Source: Brasilonema sennae CENA114 (GTDB lineage: Bacteria > Cyanobacteriota > Cyanobacteriia > Cyanobacteriales > Nostocaceae). Taken from it: a stretch of 64,000 nt of DNA. The position numbers and the translations under genes are program-made. A model generated the notes under the pieces. The model was not told the DNA's origin. It saw only the letters and a list, made by a program, of their open reading frames with translations, and ran no database searches. Where the stretch lies: positions 1,438,654 through 1,502,653 of the forward strand of contig NZ_CP030118.1 of assembly GCF_006968745.1 (NCBI RefSeq), in the 5' to 3' direction. This document shows positions 1 through 10,861 of the stretch, piece after piece; the first letter of the stretch is position 1; the number at the start of each line of letters is the position of its first letter.

Positions 1-1
1 T

Positions 2-139
2 CGAAAATGTCCTTTGTATGGAAAGTGTGACTTTGAAGGAAGTTATGAAGAACTAGAAACGCGACTGTTTCCTAAAGGGGAATTTACCAAACAACCTAAC
101 AGCCAAAGTTGGCAGAAAGGAAAGAAAAGTAAAAGGTAA
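2..139 (+). CDS. C-terminal end of an unidentified protein (partial, enters from the left edge)
   Basis: An open frame runs from the first bases of the window to a TAA at 137-139. The 45 residues begin RKCPLYGKCDFEGSYEEL and end in a basic tail QKGKKSKR. Two cysteines four residues apart (CPLYGKC) could be part of a metal site, but too little is present to name a family. Its stop lies 13 bp from the stop of the convergent ABC transporter relic. The frame is open and coding-like; function unknown. Confidence 0.4.
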   Translation, partial: RKCPLYGKCDFEGSYEELETRLFPKGEFTKQPNSQSWQKGKKSKR

Positions 140-151
140 ATTAAAGCTGAA

Positions 152-1405
152 TCACGGATTTAAAAAGTCTAAATGTTCACCTGGCAAGAAACGCAACTTT
201 TCTAAAGAACCTTGCATTTTTACTTTGCCGCGATCTAACAGTACAATCCAATCGGCACGCTCAATAACTCTTGGGCGGTGACTGACTAGAATTGTCGTTT
301 TTCCTTGCCTGTAAAACAACAGCTTTTCTAGGACTTGTGCCTCACTGACAGGGTCGAGTCCGCCGGTTGATTCATCTAAAATTAGCACAGGTGGATTGTT
401 GACGATGGCGCGTGCTATAGCTAAACGTTGTCTTTGTCCACCAGAAAGATTGGCTCCAAATTCTCCTAAAACGGTTTGATATTTTTCGGGTAGCTTGCTG
501 ATAAAATCGTCTGCTTCAGCAATTTGACAAGCTCTAACAATTCGTTCAAAACTAACATTAGGAGAACCTAGCCGGAAGTTTTCAATAATAGATCGACTCC
601 AAAAGTGAGCGTCTTGGGGAACAAGTACAACTTGTTGTCGCAGACATTCTAAAGAAAGGTCTTGCAGGTTGTACATACCAATGCGAATATTTCCAGATTT
701 CGTTTGATATAAACCAGCAATCACTTTTGCTAGCGTACTTTTACCACATCCCGATTCGCCAATTAGGGCAATGACCTTACCACCAGAAATTGTTAGAGAA
801 AAATTCTCTAGTAATTCCATTCTACCAGGATAATGAAAGTTCAGCTCCTCACAAACTATCTCTGCATTTTCAGGAATGTTAACCCAAGCTTTTTTCTCAT
901 CACCTAAGGTTTCTGGTGTAGCTTTGACAATTTCTTCTAGTCTGGAAGTTGCTGTCTGTACGCGAGTTAAATCATCTACAAAATCAATCAAAAAATCAAA
1001 TAAAGAAATCACATTACGATTCAGACTCATGAATGCTAGCAATTGACCTATACTTAATTCTTTACTAATAACCAGGTTGCTGCCGATCCAGAGTAAGACT
1101 GCACCGCCAATTTCAGAAACCCATCTAGAAAATTGTTGATTGATAATGTCAATTTTCATAGTGGTAAATGCTAGGTTGGCTAGACGACTAAATCTAATTT
1201 GTAATTCTTCCCAAAATTGAGGAGCTGCTGTCGTTGTTTTTAATGTTAATGCGCCCTTAAATGTTTCTACTAATAAACCTTGGTTTTCTGTTTCCAAAAT
1301 TATGAGATTACGAGTTTTTTGCTGTAGTGTTGGAAGAAAAACAATCGTAGATAAAGTCATCAATCCAGCCATAAAAGTGGCTATGATAGTTAGCTTCCAA
1401 CTATA
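152..1405 (-). pseudogene. 5'-truncated export ABC transporter (permease C-terminal part plus ATPase)
   Basis: The frame reads from about 1405 down to a stop at 152. The first part, from the YSWKL segment on, is the last membrane helices of a type I export ABC permease. The rest is a complete nucleotide-binding domain: Walker A GESGCGKST, signature LSGGQRQRLAIARA, Walker B LILDEST and the H-loop SHRP. Exporters of this type (HlyB/PCAT-like) normally have about 700-1000 residues with an N-terminal peptidase or cyclic-nucleotide domain and six helices; here the N-terminal half is missing. The frame stays open to 1528, but the residues upstream of about 1405 are the antisense of the neighbouring HlyD gene. 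With half the permease gone, function is unlikely. Confidence 0.8.
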
Positions 1406-2521
1406 GGAGTCGTAAACAGCATTTTGGTGAAAGAAAATCAGATTGTTGACAAAGGTCAGGAGATAGCCACTATCGACAGTTCCCAACTCCGAACCAGAAG
1501 AAGTAATATAGACCTCAATATTCGCCAAAATAAGTTAAAACTTGCCCAAATTGATGCCCAGATGAAGGCGCTACAAACTCAAATCACGGCTGAGTCCAAT
1601 TTGATGCGACGGGCGATCGCATCTGCTGAAGCTGAACTCAGTCGCAGTCAACGGGAATATCGAGACAGACAACTTATCACTCAAGCCCAAGTGCAAGAAG
1701 CCTCAGCGGCTTTGGAGTTAGCAAAAGAAGAAATGAAGCGATATCAACAGCTAGGAAACACAGGGGCGATTTCCCAGTTACAAATTAAGGAGAAAGAACA
1801 ATCCTTCAAAGCTGCCCAAGCGAGATTCCAAGGCGCCACACCGGGGCTTAATCCCAGTAAATCTGCAGTAACGATCGCACAAGAAAGTATTGCCCAACAA
1901 ACGGCAAGGGGTCAGTCTACCCTTGCTGGATTGAACAAAGAAAAAGAAAGCTTGCTTCAGCGTCGGATTGAAATTGAAAATCAAATTAGCCGTGACTATC
2001 AAGAACTTCAACAAATCCTGAAAGACCTAGAAAAAAATATCATTCGCACAGCAGAGACAGGCACTATTCTCAAACTGGAACTGCGAAATCCCGGTCAGGT
2101 TGTGCGTCCTGGACAGGCGATCGCTCAAATTGCCCCCAGCAACGCCCCTCTGGTTATAAAAGCCCGCGTTACTGCTAGTGATATTAGTAAAGTCAAAGTT
2201 TGTAAAGCCTCACAAGTTGCAGATTGCATACAGGGTAAAGTCCAGATGCGGGTTTCTACTTATCCTTACCCAGATTACGGTATCCTCAAAGGAGCTATCA
2301 GAGCAATAACTGCCGATGCCATTACACCACAAAATAATGGCAGCGTCTTAGTACCACCTTTCTACGAAGTGACTATCGAACCAGAGAAACTTTATTTAGA
2401 GAAAGGAAATCAGCAATATCCCATTCAACCAGGTATGGAAGTTACAGCAGATATTATTTCCCAAAAAGAGACGGTGCTAACATTTATTTTGAGAAAGGCT
2501 AGATTACTAGCAGATTTGTAA
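1406..2521 (+). pseudogene. 5'-truncated HlyD-family periplasmic adaptor
   Basis: Homology to HlyD-type membrane fusion proteins starts abruptly at about 1406 with GVVNSILVKENQIVDKGQEI, the first half of the lipoyl-like domain. A long coiled-coil hairpin rich in Q, E and A follows, then the second lipoyl half (GTILKLELRNPGQVVRPGQ) and the beta-barrel. The C-terminus, ending FILRKARLLADL, is typical of cyanobacterial adaptors that pair with peptide-export ABC proteins. The cytoplasmic N-terminus and membrane anchor are lost. A TAG at 1391 lies just upstream in the same frame, so the TTG at 1424 would at best start an unanchored fragment. It lies head to head with the matching ABC gene, both lacking their 5' ends. 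Confidence 0.8.
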
Positions 2522-2538
2522 GCAGGCAGCTTATATAC

Positions 2539-3117
2539 TTACAGTGCTGCATCCACTTGTTTGAGCAGCACTTCAAGAGTGGAAGAATTATCCAAAACAA
2601 CATCAGCATGGGCTACTTTTTCTGCTATTGATATTTGACTTGTGATACGGGCTTGTGCTTGCTCTAAAGTTAAATGATTCCGCTGCATTAATCTTTGCAG
2701 TTGCAGTTGTTCAGAACAACTGACTACCCAAATTTCTGTGACTAAATCGGTCATTTGGGCTTCAAAGAGTAAAGGGACGACTAACACCAATGTTTGTGCA
2801 GGCGATAGGGCAATTTCTTTGAGAAAGCGATCGCCCACATCAGGATGAATTAAACCCTCTACCCAGATGCGTTCTTCTTGATTGTTAAAAATAATCTCAC
2901 CCAGCTTTTGGCGGTTGAGGTTACCGTCAGGAAGTAAAATTTCTTCTCCATAGCGTTGAGCAATTTCTTGTAAAATGGCTGAACCGACAGATACAGCTTC
3001 TCTGGCATAGATATCTGCATCTAAAATGGGCAAATTGTAAGCATTAGCCAAATAATTGGCAACAGTTGTTTTGCCTGTCGCAATTCCTCCTGTTAACCCG
3101 ATGATGCGTTTAGTCAT
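2539..3117 (-). CDS. coaE: Dephospho-CoA kinase
   Basis: Phosphorylates dephospho-CoA on the ribose 3'-hydroxyl with ATP, the last step of coenzyme A synthesis, in the cytoplasm. The 192 residues match the usual family length. The P-loop GGIATGKT is at residues 10-17, followed by the DAD-containing segment (LDADIYAREAV) and the lid region rich in R and Q (LQLQRLMQRNHLTLEQAQARI). It lies 98 bp downstream of the cobA-hemD fusion on the same strand and may be the last gene of that transcript. Nothing looks damaged. Confidence 0.95.
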   Translation of the reverse strand: MTKRIIGLTGGIATGKTTVANYLANAYNLPILDADIYAREAVSVGSAILQEIAQRYGEEILLPDGNLNRQKLGEIIFNNQEERIWVEGLIHPDVGDRFLKEIALSPAQTLVLVVPLLFEAQMTDLVTEIWVVSCSEQLQLQRLMQRNHLTLEQAQARITSQISIAEKVAHADVVLDNSSTLEVLLKQVDAAL

Positions 3118-3215
3118 GAGTTATTTTTAGTTTTTTGAATATGAAACCGCACATGCACGAGTTTTGGACGCAGATAAATTATCTCTGTGCAAAGCTTGTG
3201 CATCCGCAGTTATGA

Positions 3216-4832
3216 TTATGAATGTGTTGCCCATTTTATCAGTGCTTGAGTCAATCCATCTAAGGTATATTCCTCAGCTTCCACATCCACGCGTCCAAAT
3301 ATGGAATGACAAGTTTTAGAAGTTTGGGGACCAATCGAAGCAATACAAACTCCCTCGAACGCATCAGTCACCAAAGATGGATTGTTTTGAGAGTCTTCAG
3401 AGAATATCTTTTGTGCTAATTGATGGAAAAATTGCACAGTTTTAGAACTCGCAAAGGTAATAACATCTACAGTTCCACTTTCAAGGGCTAACTCTGCTGA
3501 GGGAGGAACACTTTTGGGACAGCAAGATTGATAAGCCGCGACTTCTATCACTTCTGCGCCTTTGGCTGTGAATTGTTGGACTAAAATTTCCCGTCCACCG
3601 CTTTCTACTCTGGGAAACAAAACCTTTTTACCTGTGAGTTCTTCCGGAAAGTTTTCCACCAAAGAATCTGCAACAAAGTTGGGAGGAATAAAATCTGGTT
3701 GTAAGCTGTGTTGATTGAGACGTTGAGCCGTTTTTTCACCAACAACGGCAATTTTGATTTGAGATAAAGCACGAGCATCTTTACCCTGTGCAAAGAGTCT
3801 TTCAAAGAAATAGCCTACACCATTGGTGGAAGTGAGAATTAACCAGTGGAACTCAGATATGTGGGCGATCGCATGATCCAAACCCTGCCAACTCGAAGGC
3901 GGACCAATTTCCAATGTTGGCATTTCAATGACATTTGCGCCAAATGAGGTGAGAGTTTGGGTAAACTGGTTTGAGTGTCCAGCTGCTCGTGTGACTACAA
4001 TTGTTTTACCAGTCAGGGGGCGTGAAGAGGAGGAGAGGGCGAGGTTAGTCTGCATAGTTTCAGGGTGTGAAGTGTCAGCGACTGAGGAATTATCTAATGA
4101 TATTTTCTCAGGTTGCAGATAACTACGTAGCCCCACAACTTCACCAATCACAATCACCGCTGGCGACAACGACACACCGGATGTTTGCTCAAGTATATTT
4201 TCTAAAGTACCTGTCCAGATTGTTTGTTGAGGTGTTCCTGCCCATCTGATAATGGCTATGGGAGTTAAGCGCGAGCGTCCTTGTCGCACAAGCCGGTGTA
4301 AAATATCTCCTAGATGCTGTCCTCCCATTAAAATAACTAATGTCTCTAACCGTGATAGCGCCTCCCAATCCAAAGCATCTGGATCATGAGCAGTAAACAC
4401 AGCAAAACACCGACTCATAACTGGATCGCTCAGAGGTATTCCCGCCAGCAACGGTGCAGCTATTGCTGAGGAGATTCCTGGGATAACTTCAAACTCACAA
4501 CCAGCTGCTTTCAACGCCTCAATTTCAGAACTACAACGACCAAAAATAAATGGATCACCAGACTTGAGGCGAATAACTTGCTTTCTGTGTTGACAATACT
4601 TTACCATTAACTGGTTGATTTCAGCTTGCGGTGTACTCGCTTGACCACCACGTTTCCCCACATTCAGCTTCAAGCAATCAGGCGGTACACATTGCAACAA
4701 CTCAGGATCTACCAGAGCATCGTAAACCAAAACCTCAGCACTTGATAACAGCCTGTAAGCCTTGAGCGTTAGATATCCTATATCTCCAGGTCCAGCACCT
4801 ACGATGTAGACTTTGCCCCTTTGTTCAGCCAT
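3216..4832 (-). CDS. cobA/hemD: Uroporphyrinogen-III C-methyltransferase / uroporphyrinogen-III synthase fusion
   Basis: A bifunctional tetrapyrrole enzyme. Residues 1 to about 240 are an SUMT domain (VYIVGAGPGDIGYLT at the N-terminus, then the LKSGDPFIFGR motif and the VIPGISSAIAAP segment) that methylates uroporphyrinogen III with SAM toward sirohaem and cobalamin. From about residue 275 a HemD domain (TGKTIVVTRAAGHSNQF, then the WLILTSTNGVGYFF segment) closes hydroxymethylbilane to uroporphyrinogen III. At 538 residues it is full length for the fused form. A poorly conserved linker of about 35 residues (SSVADTSHPETMQ) joins the domains. Three bases separate its ATG from the stop of the TPR gene upstream, which suggests co-transcription. 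Confidence 0.93.
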   Translation of the reverse strand: MAEQRGKVYIVGAGPGDIGYLTLKAYRLLSSAEVLVYDALVDPELLQCVPPDCLKLNVGKRGGQASTPQAEINQLMVKYCQHRKQVIRLKSGDPFIFGRCSSEIEALKAAGCEFEVIPGISSAIAAPLLAGIPLSDPVMSRCFAVFTAHDPDALDWEALSRLETLVILMGGQHLGDILHRLVRQGRSRLTPIAIIRWAGTPQQTIWTGTLENILEQTSGVSLSPAVIVIGEVVGLRSYLQPEKISLDNSSVADTSHPETMQTNLALSSSSRPLTGKTIVVTRAAGHSNQFTQTLTSFGANVIEMPTLEIGPPSSWQGLDHAIAHISEFHWLILTSTNGVGYFFERLFAQGKDARALSQIKIAVVGEKTAQRLNQHSLQPDFIPPNFVADSLVENFPEELTGKKVLFPRVESGGREILVQQFTAKGAEVIEVAAYQSCCPKSVPPSAELALESGTVDVITFASSKTVQFFHQLAQKIFSEDSQNNPSLVTDAFEGVCIASIGPQTSKTCHSIFGRVDVEAEEYTLDGLTQALIKWATHS

Positions 4833-4835
4833 GAG

Positions 4836-5303
4836 TTAGGAATTATTCTTAGTCATTTTTTGAAGAATACGATTAATTTGTTCTGCTTTTTCTGGTTGAC
4901 GTTGTGCTTGGCATAAATCTTTAGCTTTTTGCAGAGTTACAATTGCTTCCCCTTTTTTTTCTTGTTGCATTAAAACATTTGACAGACGCAAATAAGCATC
5001 AATTTTTTTAGGAGCACGGTCAATCACTTCTTGAAACTGTTGCCTTGCTTCTTCTATTTTACCTTGCTGTATCAAAGTATCTCCTAGTAGCAAGTGAACA
5101 ACATCATTAGTTGAGTTCAGAGCAATGACTTGACGAAAAGCTGCTTCAGCACTTTTGTAATCTTCTTGTTGATAGAGGTTGATTGCTTTTTGAAAAAGAT
5201 TTGAGGTGATCAAAGTTTTCCAGGAGAAATAACCGAGGAGTGCAATACTAGAAATAACAGCAGTTATTGCAATAATAGATATTGGTTGAAAGTTGTCAAA
5301 CAT
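4836..5303 (-). CDS. Membrane-anchored TPR protein
   Basis: 155 residues. One hydrophobic segment lies at about 7-29 (SIIAITAVISSIALLGYFSW), followed by tetratricopeptide units from about residue 35 (AINLYQQEDYKSAEAAFRQVIAL, LLGDTLIQQGKIEEARQQFQEVI, LRLSNVLMQQEKKGEAIVTLQKA). This is a small scaffold anchored at the N-terminus with the repeats most likely cytoplasmic or lumenal; partners cannot be read from sequence. It is tightly coupled to cobA-hemD downstream, so a role near tetrapyrrole synthesis or thylakoid assembly is possible but only inferred. Confidence 0.8.
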   Translation of the reverse strand: MFDNFQPISIIAITAVISSIALLGYFSWKTLITSNLFQKAINLYQQEDYKSAEAAFRQVIALNSTNDVVHLLLGDTLIQQGKIEEARQQFQEVIDRAPKKIDAYLRLSNVLMQQEKKGEAIVTLQKAKDLCQAQRQPEKAEQINRILQKMTKNNS

Positions 5304-5459
5304 AATTCATATATAAAAGATAATTTTTCGCCAAAACCTCTATTTAAGATTTATAAGCACAGATTAACATAGATTAACACAGATGAATTATCTGTGTGAC
5401 TCGGAAGCATCCCAAATTTGAAAAATAGAAAGGATAAGCACAAAAATGAACTTACCGTA

Positions 5460-5665
5460 TATTTTAGTTAACATTTGTTCTTGGATGAACCAAGTTGAAC
5501 AGTGGTTTAGTATTTTACAGCGAAAACGTTTTAAAATAGGTGATTTAGCTGATAAAAAAGCTTTAAGTGAGCGATTAGAAGCGTTTATTGCGCTCGTGGA
5601 ATACTACAGCACACCCTTTTGGTTGGAGTGAGAAGTCAACTGCGAAATTTTTAGCTAAATACCAA
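5460..5665 (+). pseudogene. IS630-family transposase C-terminal relic
   Basis: The frame from about 5460 encodes CSWMNQVEQWFSILQRKRFK and KIGDLADKKALSERLEAFIA, the C-terminal part of IS630-type DDE transposases that carries the catalytic glutamate. A frameshift after about 5620 puts the expected tail (WSEKSTAKFLAKYQ) in another frame. No N-terminal part is found upstream, so this is a dead fragment and cannot move by itself. Confidence 0.75.
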
Positions 5666-6033
5666 ACTCAAAACTCTCCTAACACGACTCGATCTGACGA
5701 AGCGATCACCCTTTGGGTGGCTCCCTGCTGGAGCATCGCGGCATGATTTCCGACCCTTTTTTGCAGCGACCTGTACTAAGCGTTTAGATATTCTCAGCTA
5801 AGAAGCGAAAATGCAAGGATAGTTAAGACAGTTAAGAAAGTTAGCAAAAAATTATTTTAAACTGAAAACATATTATAGCTACAATACCTTAGCCAATTTA
5901 CGAGGGTTCAACGCCTGTGGAAAGGGGATGGATACCTCCCAAAGAAGTGAGCTTGGCAAAAATTTGGGCTAATAAAATAGGCTCAGGCTACAGTACTCGA
6001 TGTTGATTGAGTGAGTGCCTTACTGTTGCTCTA
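5666..6033. other. Intergenic stretch with one dispersed repeat
   Basis: No open frame with recognisable content. It contains a short dispersed repeat at 5707-5736, flanked by GCGAT and CGC, that is nearly identical in its second half to the copy inside ktrB at 29473-29502. The rest is AT-rich with no clear promoter or RNA. Confidence 0.5.
5707..5736 (+). repeat. 30-bp HIP1-associated repeat (intergenic copy)
   Basis: A 30-nt unit sits between GCGAT (5702-5706) and CGC (5737-5739), so removing it would leave GCGATCGC, a HIP1 site. Its last 18 bases (GGCTCCCTGCTGGAGCAT) are identical to the unit inserted in ktrB, and it has the same length. Confidence 0.65.
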
Positions 6034-6420
6034 TTAAACAATTGTCGATAGCTGTTTTGCAAAATAGGACTGGTAGAGTCCGTAACGCGGTAAGATGCGA
6101 TCGCCCTCAAAGCGAATTAATCCCAAACCTTCAAGCTTGTAAGTGTCAATAGGATTAAGAGAAATACCTTGCTTTGCTGCTAGAATTTCAGCAGAAGTCT
6201 TTGCCAATCTAGGATTTTCTTGTAGTTTGATCAACTGTCGCCATAAATGATCGCGGTAGATGCCACCATTGGCGATCGCTTCCTCTATTATTTGTTGCAG
6301 GGTCATTTCTTGAAACTTAAGATAGTACAAACTAATCTGAATTAGTGCTGGATGTCCTCCTACCAGTGACATTAGTTGAGTAAAATCTTTAGCTTTAAAC
6401 GAGTCTAAACTATAGGGCAC
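6034..6420 (-). pseudogene. C-terminal fragment of an AAA-like (AAA_35-type) protein
   Basis: 128 residues with FTQLMSLVGGHPALIQISLY, then RFEGDRILPRYGLYQSYFAK near the end. This resembles the winged-helix end of the AAA-like domain found in large cyanobacterial WD40/TIR/vWA signalling proteins (normally preceded by a Walker A ATPase of about 250 residues). The ATPase part is absent and the frame begins at GTG 6420, exactly where NRPS-like sequence of opposite orientation starts, so it is a broken gene. No stop interrupts the remaining part. Confidence 0.55.
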
Positions 6421-6429
6421 ATTCCTTAC

Positions 6430-7685
6430 ACGTCAACCTTTTTCTGTCTCGTCCGAAGCCAGAAAAGTACTTTTATCCGAGATAGATGGCGTAGTTCAAG
6501 AAGATGTAAAAGCAACCTCGTCCGAATAAAATAAAATACTTATATCCGACAGATTTATCGTAGATAAAAATCCTGAGCAAGAACCAAAATCTGATAGCTC
6601 GGTAAAAAGAGCCTCCTTTGCAGACTTCTTTGAGCGCATTGCTCGGAATCTCTACAGCCCCGAACTCATCCTCAAAGAGATTGCATCACGACAACAGCGC
6701 CAACGTCCTCAGTTAGATATAGAATTCGTTGCTCCTCGCACTCCTATAGAGAAGGCGATCGCACATTTATTCGCAGAAGCCCTCAAACTAGACAGAGTGG
6801 GTATTGATGATAACTTCTTTGAACTAAGTGGCGACTCGATTCGAGGAGCGATTCTGATTAATAAACTGCAAGCACAACTAAACGAAATTATTCATTTTAT
6901 TGTCCTATTTGATACTAGGACAGTTGCTAAACTAGCAAGTTACATAGAAGAACACTACCCACAAACAGCAGCAAAACTCCTGGGTAAGGAAATAACTGCA
7001 ATTAGTGAACTACCACAAGAGCGTATTGATGAAGCTAAAGTTTTGCAAATGCGCTCGTTGATTCCCTCCATAGCTCCCCCAATAGATGACGACGCAATCA
7101 AAAACCAGCCAGCTATCTTTATCCTCTCGCCTCATCGTAGCGGTTCTACTTTACTGCGCGTTATCCTGGGGGGAAATCCGCAGTTGTTCGCGCCTCCAGA
7201 ATTGGAATTGCTGACGTTCAATACACTTGGGGAACGAAAAGCAGCGTTTTCTGGACGTTACAGCTTTTGGATGGAAGGGACGATTCGGACAATTATGCAA
7301 ATCCGTGGGTGCACTCCAGAAGAGGCGATCGCACTTATGGAAGAATTAGAAGCGAAAAATATCACCACAAAGCAGTTCTACCAACTTATACAGCAATGGC
7401 TGGGCGATAAAATCTTGGTAGATAAGACCCCCTCCTACTCCATAGATTTAGAGACCCTCAAACGAGCGGAAATAAACTTCCAAAGCCCACTCTACATACA
7501 CCTTGTGCGTCATCCTTATGCAACGATGCGCTCTTATGAAGAAGCCAGAGTAGAGCAAACATTTCCATATCAACATCCCTTCAATAGGCGAGAACTCGCT
7601 GAACTCGTTTGGCTAATTAGCCATCAAAATATTCTCGAATTTTTGCAACAAGTTCCCCAAGAACGCCAGTATCAAGTCAAAGCAG
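6430..7685 (+). pseudogene. NRPS/PKS relic: carrier domain followed by a PAPS-dependent sulfotransferase domain
   Basis: One frame runs from about 6430, with a single TAA at 6527-6529, to about 7685. A linker (FADFFERIARNLYSPELI) leads into a carrier domain whose phosphopantetheine site is FFELSGDSIRGAIL (serine in GDS). A sulfotransferase domain follows: the 5'-phosphosulfate loop is SPHRSGSTLLR and the 3'-phosphate segment is HLVRHPYATMRSYEE. Carrier-ST pairs act in curacin-type decarboxylative chain release (sulfation, then terminal alkene formation) and in cyanobacterial olefin synthases; a thioesterase should follow but is missing. At about 7685 the sequence jumps in another frame into a condensation domain. 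Everything upstream of the linker is lost. The longest stop-free part begins at GTG 6797. Confidence 0.75.
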
Positions 7686-10600
7686 ATTGTCGAAGCTTTG
7701 CAAATAGAGCGTAGTCTCAGCCACAGTCCCCTGTTTCAGGTCATGTTTGCATTGCAGAATGCTCCAATGGAGCAATTAGAAACGCCTGAATTAGCGATGC
7801 CTACGGCGAGCTTCGCTTACGCTCCTCTACATCTAGATAACCTCAATGCCAAGTTTGACCTCACATTACAAATGTGGGAAACAAACACAAACGAAGGAAA
7901 CTCCCTGGAGGCATTTTGGCAATATAACACTGATTTGTTCGATGAAGATAGAATCGCCCGCATGACTGGTCATTTCCAGACATTATTAGCGGGAATTGTG
8001 ACCAATCCGCAAGCATCAGTGGGTACATTGCCGTTGCTAACTGAGCATGAACGTCATCAATTGCTAGTGGAATGGAATGATACTTGCACAGCGTATCCTG
8101 ACACAAAATGTATCCATGAAATATTTGAGGAGCAGGTAGAACAAAACAGTAATGCGATCGCACTGGTGTATGAGAATGAGTCTCTGACATATGGGGAGTT
8201 GAACGATCGCGCCAATCAATTAGCGCACTATCTGCAAACCTTGGGAGTCGGAACAGAAGTATTGGTGGGAATTTGCGTCGAGCGATCGCTACAAATGATT
8301 ATCGGCATCCTCAAAGCAGGCGGTGCGTATGTTCCTATCGATCCAACATATCCCCCAGAGCGGATCGCCTTCGTGTTGAAAGATTCGCAAGTTAAGGTTT
8401 TGTTGACACAACAGCGATTAGTTACCCAGCTATCGGAGCATGGAGCAGTAGTTATCTGTCTAGATCGGGATTGGCAGATTATTTCTCAGTCGAGTCGAGA
8501 CAATTGCCTCAGCAATGTGCAAACAACTAACTCCGCTTACGTAATTTATACCTCTGGTTCCACCGGACAGCCGAAGGGAGTAGTGGTTGCCCATCAAGCA
8601 CTGCTAAATTTGGTGTTCTGGCATCAAAAAACCTTTGAAATCAGTTCATTAGATCGAGCCACTCAGTTAGCAGGTGGGAATTGTGGCCTTACTTGACAGC
8701 AGGAGCGAGCATATACTTAGTTGCAACTGAGGTAATTAACTCACCCATAGAACTGCGAGATTGGCTGATATCAAAACAAATTACCATCAGTTTTCTGCCA
8801 ACGCCCCTAGCAGAAGAGTTTTTGTCCCTAGAATGGACTGAAAATCTAGCTGTACGAACCATCCTGATCGGTGGGGATCAGTTGCATAAATATCCATCAG
8901 CTTTGGTTCCGTTCCAGGTGGTGAATAACTATGGCCCCACAGAAAATACTGTGGTGACAACTTCTGGGGTGGTAGCTACTCATCAGCACCACAATATTTC
9001 ACCTCACATTGGTCGGGCGATCGCTAACACGCAAGTCTACATCTTAGACCCCTATCTCCAACCTGTACCCATTGGTGTATCAGGAGAATTACACGTCAGT
9101 GGAGCCAGTCTCGCCCGTGGCTACCTTAACCGCCCAGAGTTGACACAAGCAAAATTCATCCCCAACCCCTTTAGCCCTCAACAAGAGGCACGTCTTTACA
9201 AAACTGGTGATTTGGGACGCTACCTCCCAGATGGCAAAATCGAGTACCTGGGACGTATCGACAACCAAGTTAAAATCCGTGGCTTCCGCATCGAGTTGGG
9301 GGAAATAGAGACAGCACTGACTCAACACCCCCATGTCCAAGATGCCGTTGTCGTTGCGAGGGAAGACAAGCCCAATTTGAAGCGGTTGGCGGCTTATGTT
9401 GTCCCAGAAGACAAGCAGCACAACACTCAAGAAGAATTGCGGCTGTTCCTCAAGGAAAAACTGCCTGAATATATGGTGCCTGCATCCTTCACAATTCTAG
9501 ACACCTTGCCGATTACGCCCAATGGAAAAGTAGATCGTCTTGTGCAGCAAGCAGCGCAATGGCAACAGTACAACAGTGATGTGTGCAATACGGTATCTTT
9601 AGTTAACGCTGATTAATCCAACCTGACTCAAGCAGAACAATCAAAGGCAATTGAGTTAAAGGCAGATGAAATACAGCGATCGCTAAATTTAGCAGATGGG
9701 CCATTGCTGCGGGTTCTACTATTTAACTTAGGCAAATCTTCCCCTGGACGGTTGCTCATCGTCATCCATCACTTGGCTGTAGATGGGATTTCCTGGCGGG
9801 TTTTGCTAGAAGATTTAGCTGGGGCATACAAACAGTTAGATAGTGGGAACAACATCGAACTAAGAGCAAAAACAACTTCCTTCAAAGATTGGGCAATCCG
9901 ATTGCAGGATTATGCCAGTACTCAAGGACTGCACTCAGAGCTAGATTACTGGCTGCACTCAAGGTCGTTCGCAGTTGCTCCTTTACCATTGGATTCTCCT
10001 GCTATTGCCTCAGAAAACACTGTCGGTTCAAGTCACATTGTTTCTGTATCCCTGAGTGCAGAACAAACTCGCACCCTGTTGCAGGATGTCCCGGTCGCCT
10101 ATAACACCCAAATTAACGATGTACTATTGACCGCATTAGTGCAAAGTTTTGCTGGATGGACAGGCTATGACTCCCTACTGATTGAATTAGAAGGTCACGG
10201 GCGGGAGGACTTGTTTGAGGACATAGACTTGTCCCGTACTGTAGGCTGGTTTACCAGTATATTCCCGGTTTGCTTAAAACTTGGAAACCTTCACCATCCT
10301 GGAGAAGCTCTCAAGTCGGTTAAGGAGCAACTGCGATGCATCCCCAACCGAGGTATTGGCTATGGCATCCTGCGGTATCTTAACCCAGACATAAGCAAGC
10401 AACTTGAGCTACTTCCTCAAGCTCAGGTGAGCTTTAATTACTTGGGTCAATTCGATCAAACGCACCTAGCACCCCTTGGTTGGAAATATGCCCAAGAGTC
10501 TAGCGGTTCTATTCACAGCCCCAAAGGACAGCGCCGCCATTTGTTGAATGTTAATGGATTAGTCATTGAAGGTAGATTGCAGCTGGAGTGGAAATATAGC

Positions 10601-10769
10601 AAAGCTTTCCATCATCAGGCTACTGTAGAAAATTTGGCTAACAACTATGTGAAAGTCTTAGAAGCTATTCCACTGCTTATCCCCAGAAGCAGGAGGTTAT
10701 ACCCCTTCAGATTTCCCAGAAGTTGGTTTAAGCCAAGAAGCGTTGGACGAACTGCTAGCAGAAATTGAA
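7686..10769 (+). pseudogene. NRPS relic: condensation (C-terminal half), adenylation and epimerization-type domains
   Basis: From about 7686 comes the last third of a C domain (LQIERSLSHSPLFQVMFALQ), then an A domain with the core YTSGSTGQPKG. At about 8676-8690 a deletion plus a 1-nt shift removes the FDxSVWE segment that carries the first substrate-pocket residue, so no amino acid can be predicted. The A domain resumes at WPYLTAGASIYLV and ends with GRIDNQVKIRGFRIELGE and PNGKVDR. The carrier domain is missing; after a stop at 9614-9616 an E/C-like domain follows (IHHLAVDGISWRVLLEDL, HHxxxDG type, then VGWFTSIFP). A final shift near 10685 moves the end, DELLAEIE, to another frame (TGA 10767-10769). 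At least three frame breaks make it non-functional. Confidence 0.85.
7799..7819 (+). repeat. 21-bp HIP1-associated repeat inserted in the NRPS C domain
   Basis: The bases after GCGAT (7794-7798) and before CGC (7820-7822) form a 21-nt unit GCCTACGGCGAGCTTCGCTTA that adds seven residues without shifting the frame. Deleting it restores GCGATCGC. The translated segment PTASFAY has no counterpart expected in C domains. Confidence 0.55.
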
Positions 10770-10861
10770 TGAAGTTATTGACAACTCATTTCTATTAAGA
10801 GAAGACATGTCCTCACTTTGTCCTTTGTTTGAATTTTTCACACCAACCATATTCATTATTT

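Noticed and set aside
6449-6550. Two similar segments GTCCGAA...ACTT.TATCCGA, first seen as a DNA direct repeat or operator
   Set aside because: Read in the carrier-domain frame they translate to related peptides (SSEARKVLLSE and SSE-stop-NKILISD), so the similarity is probably coding.
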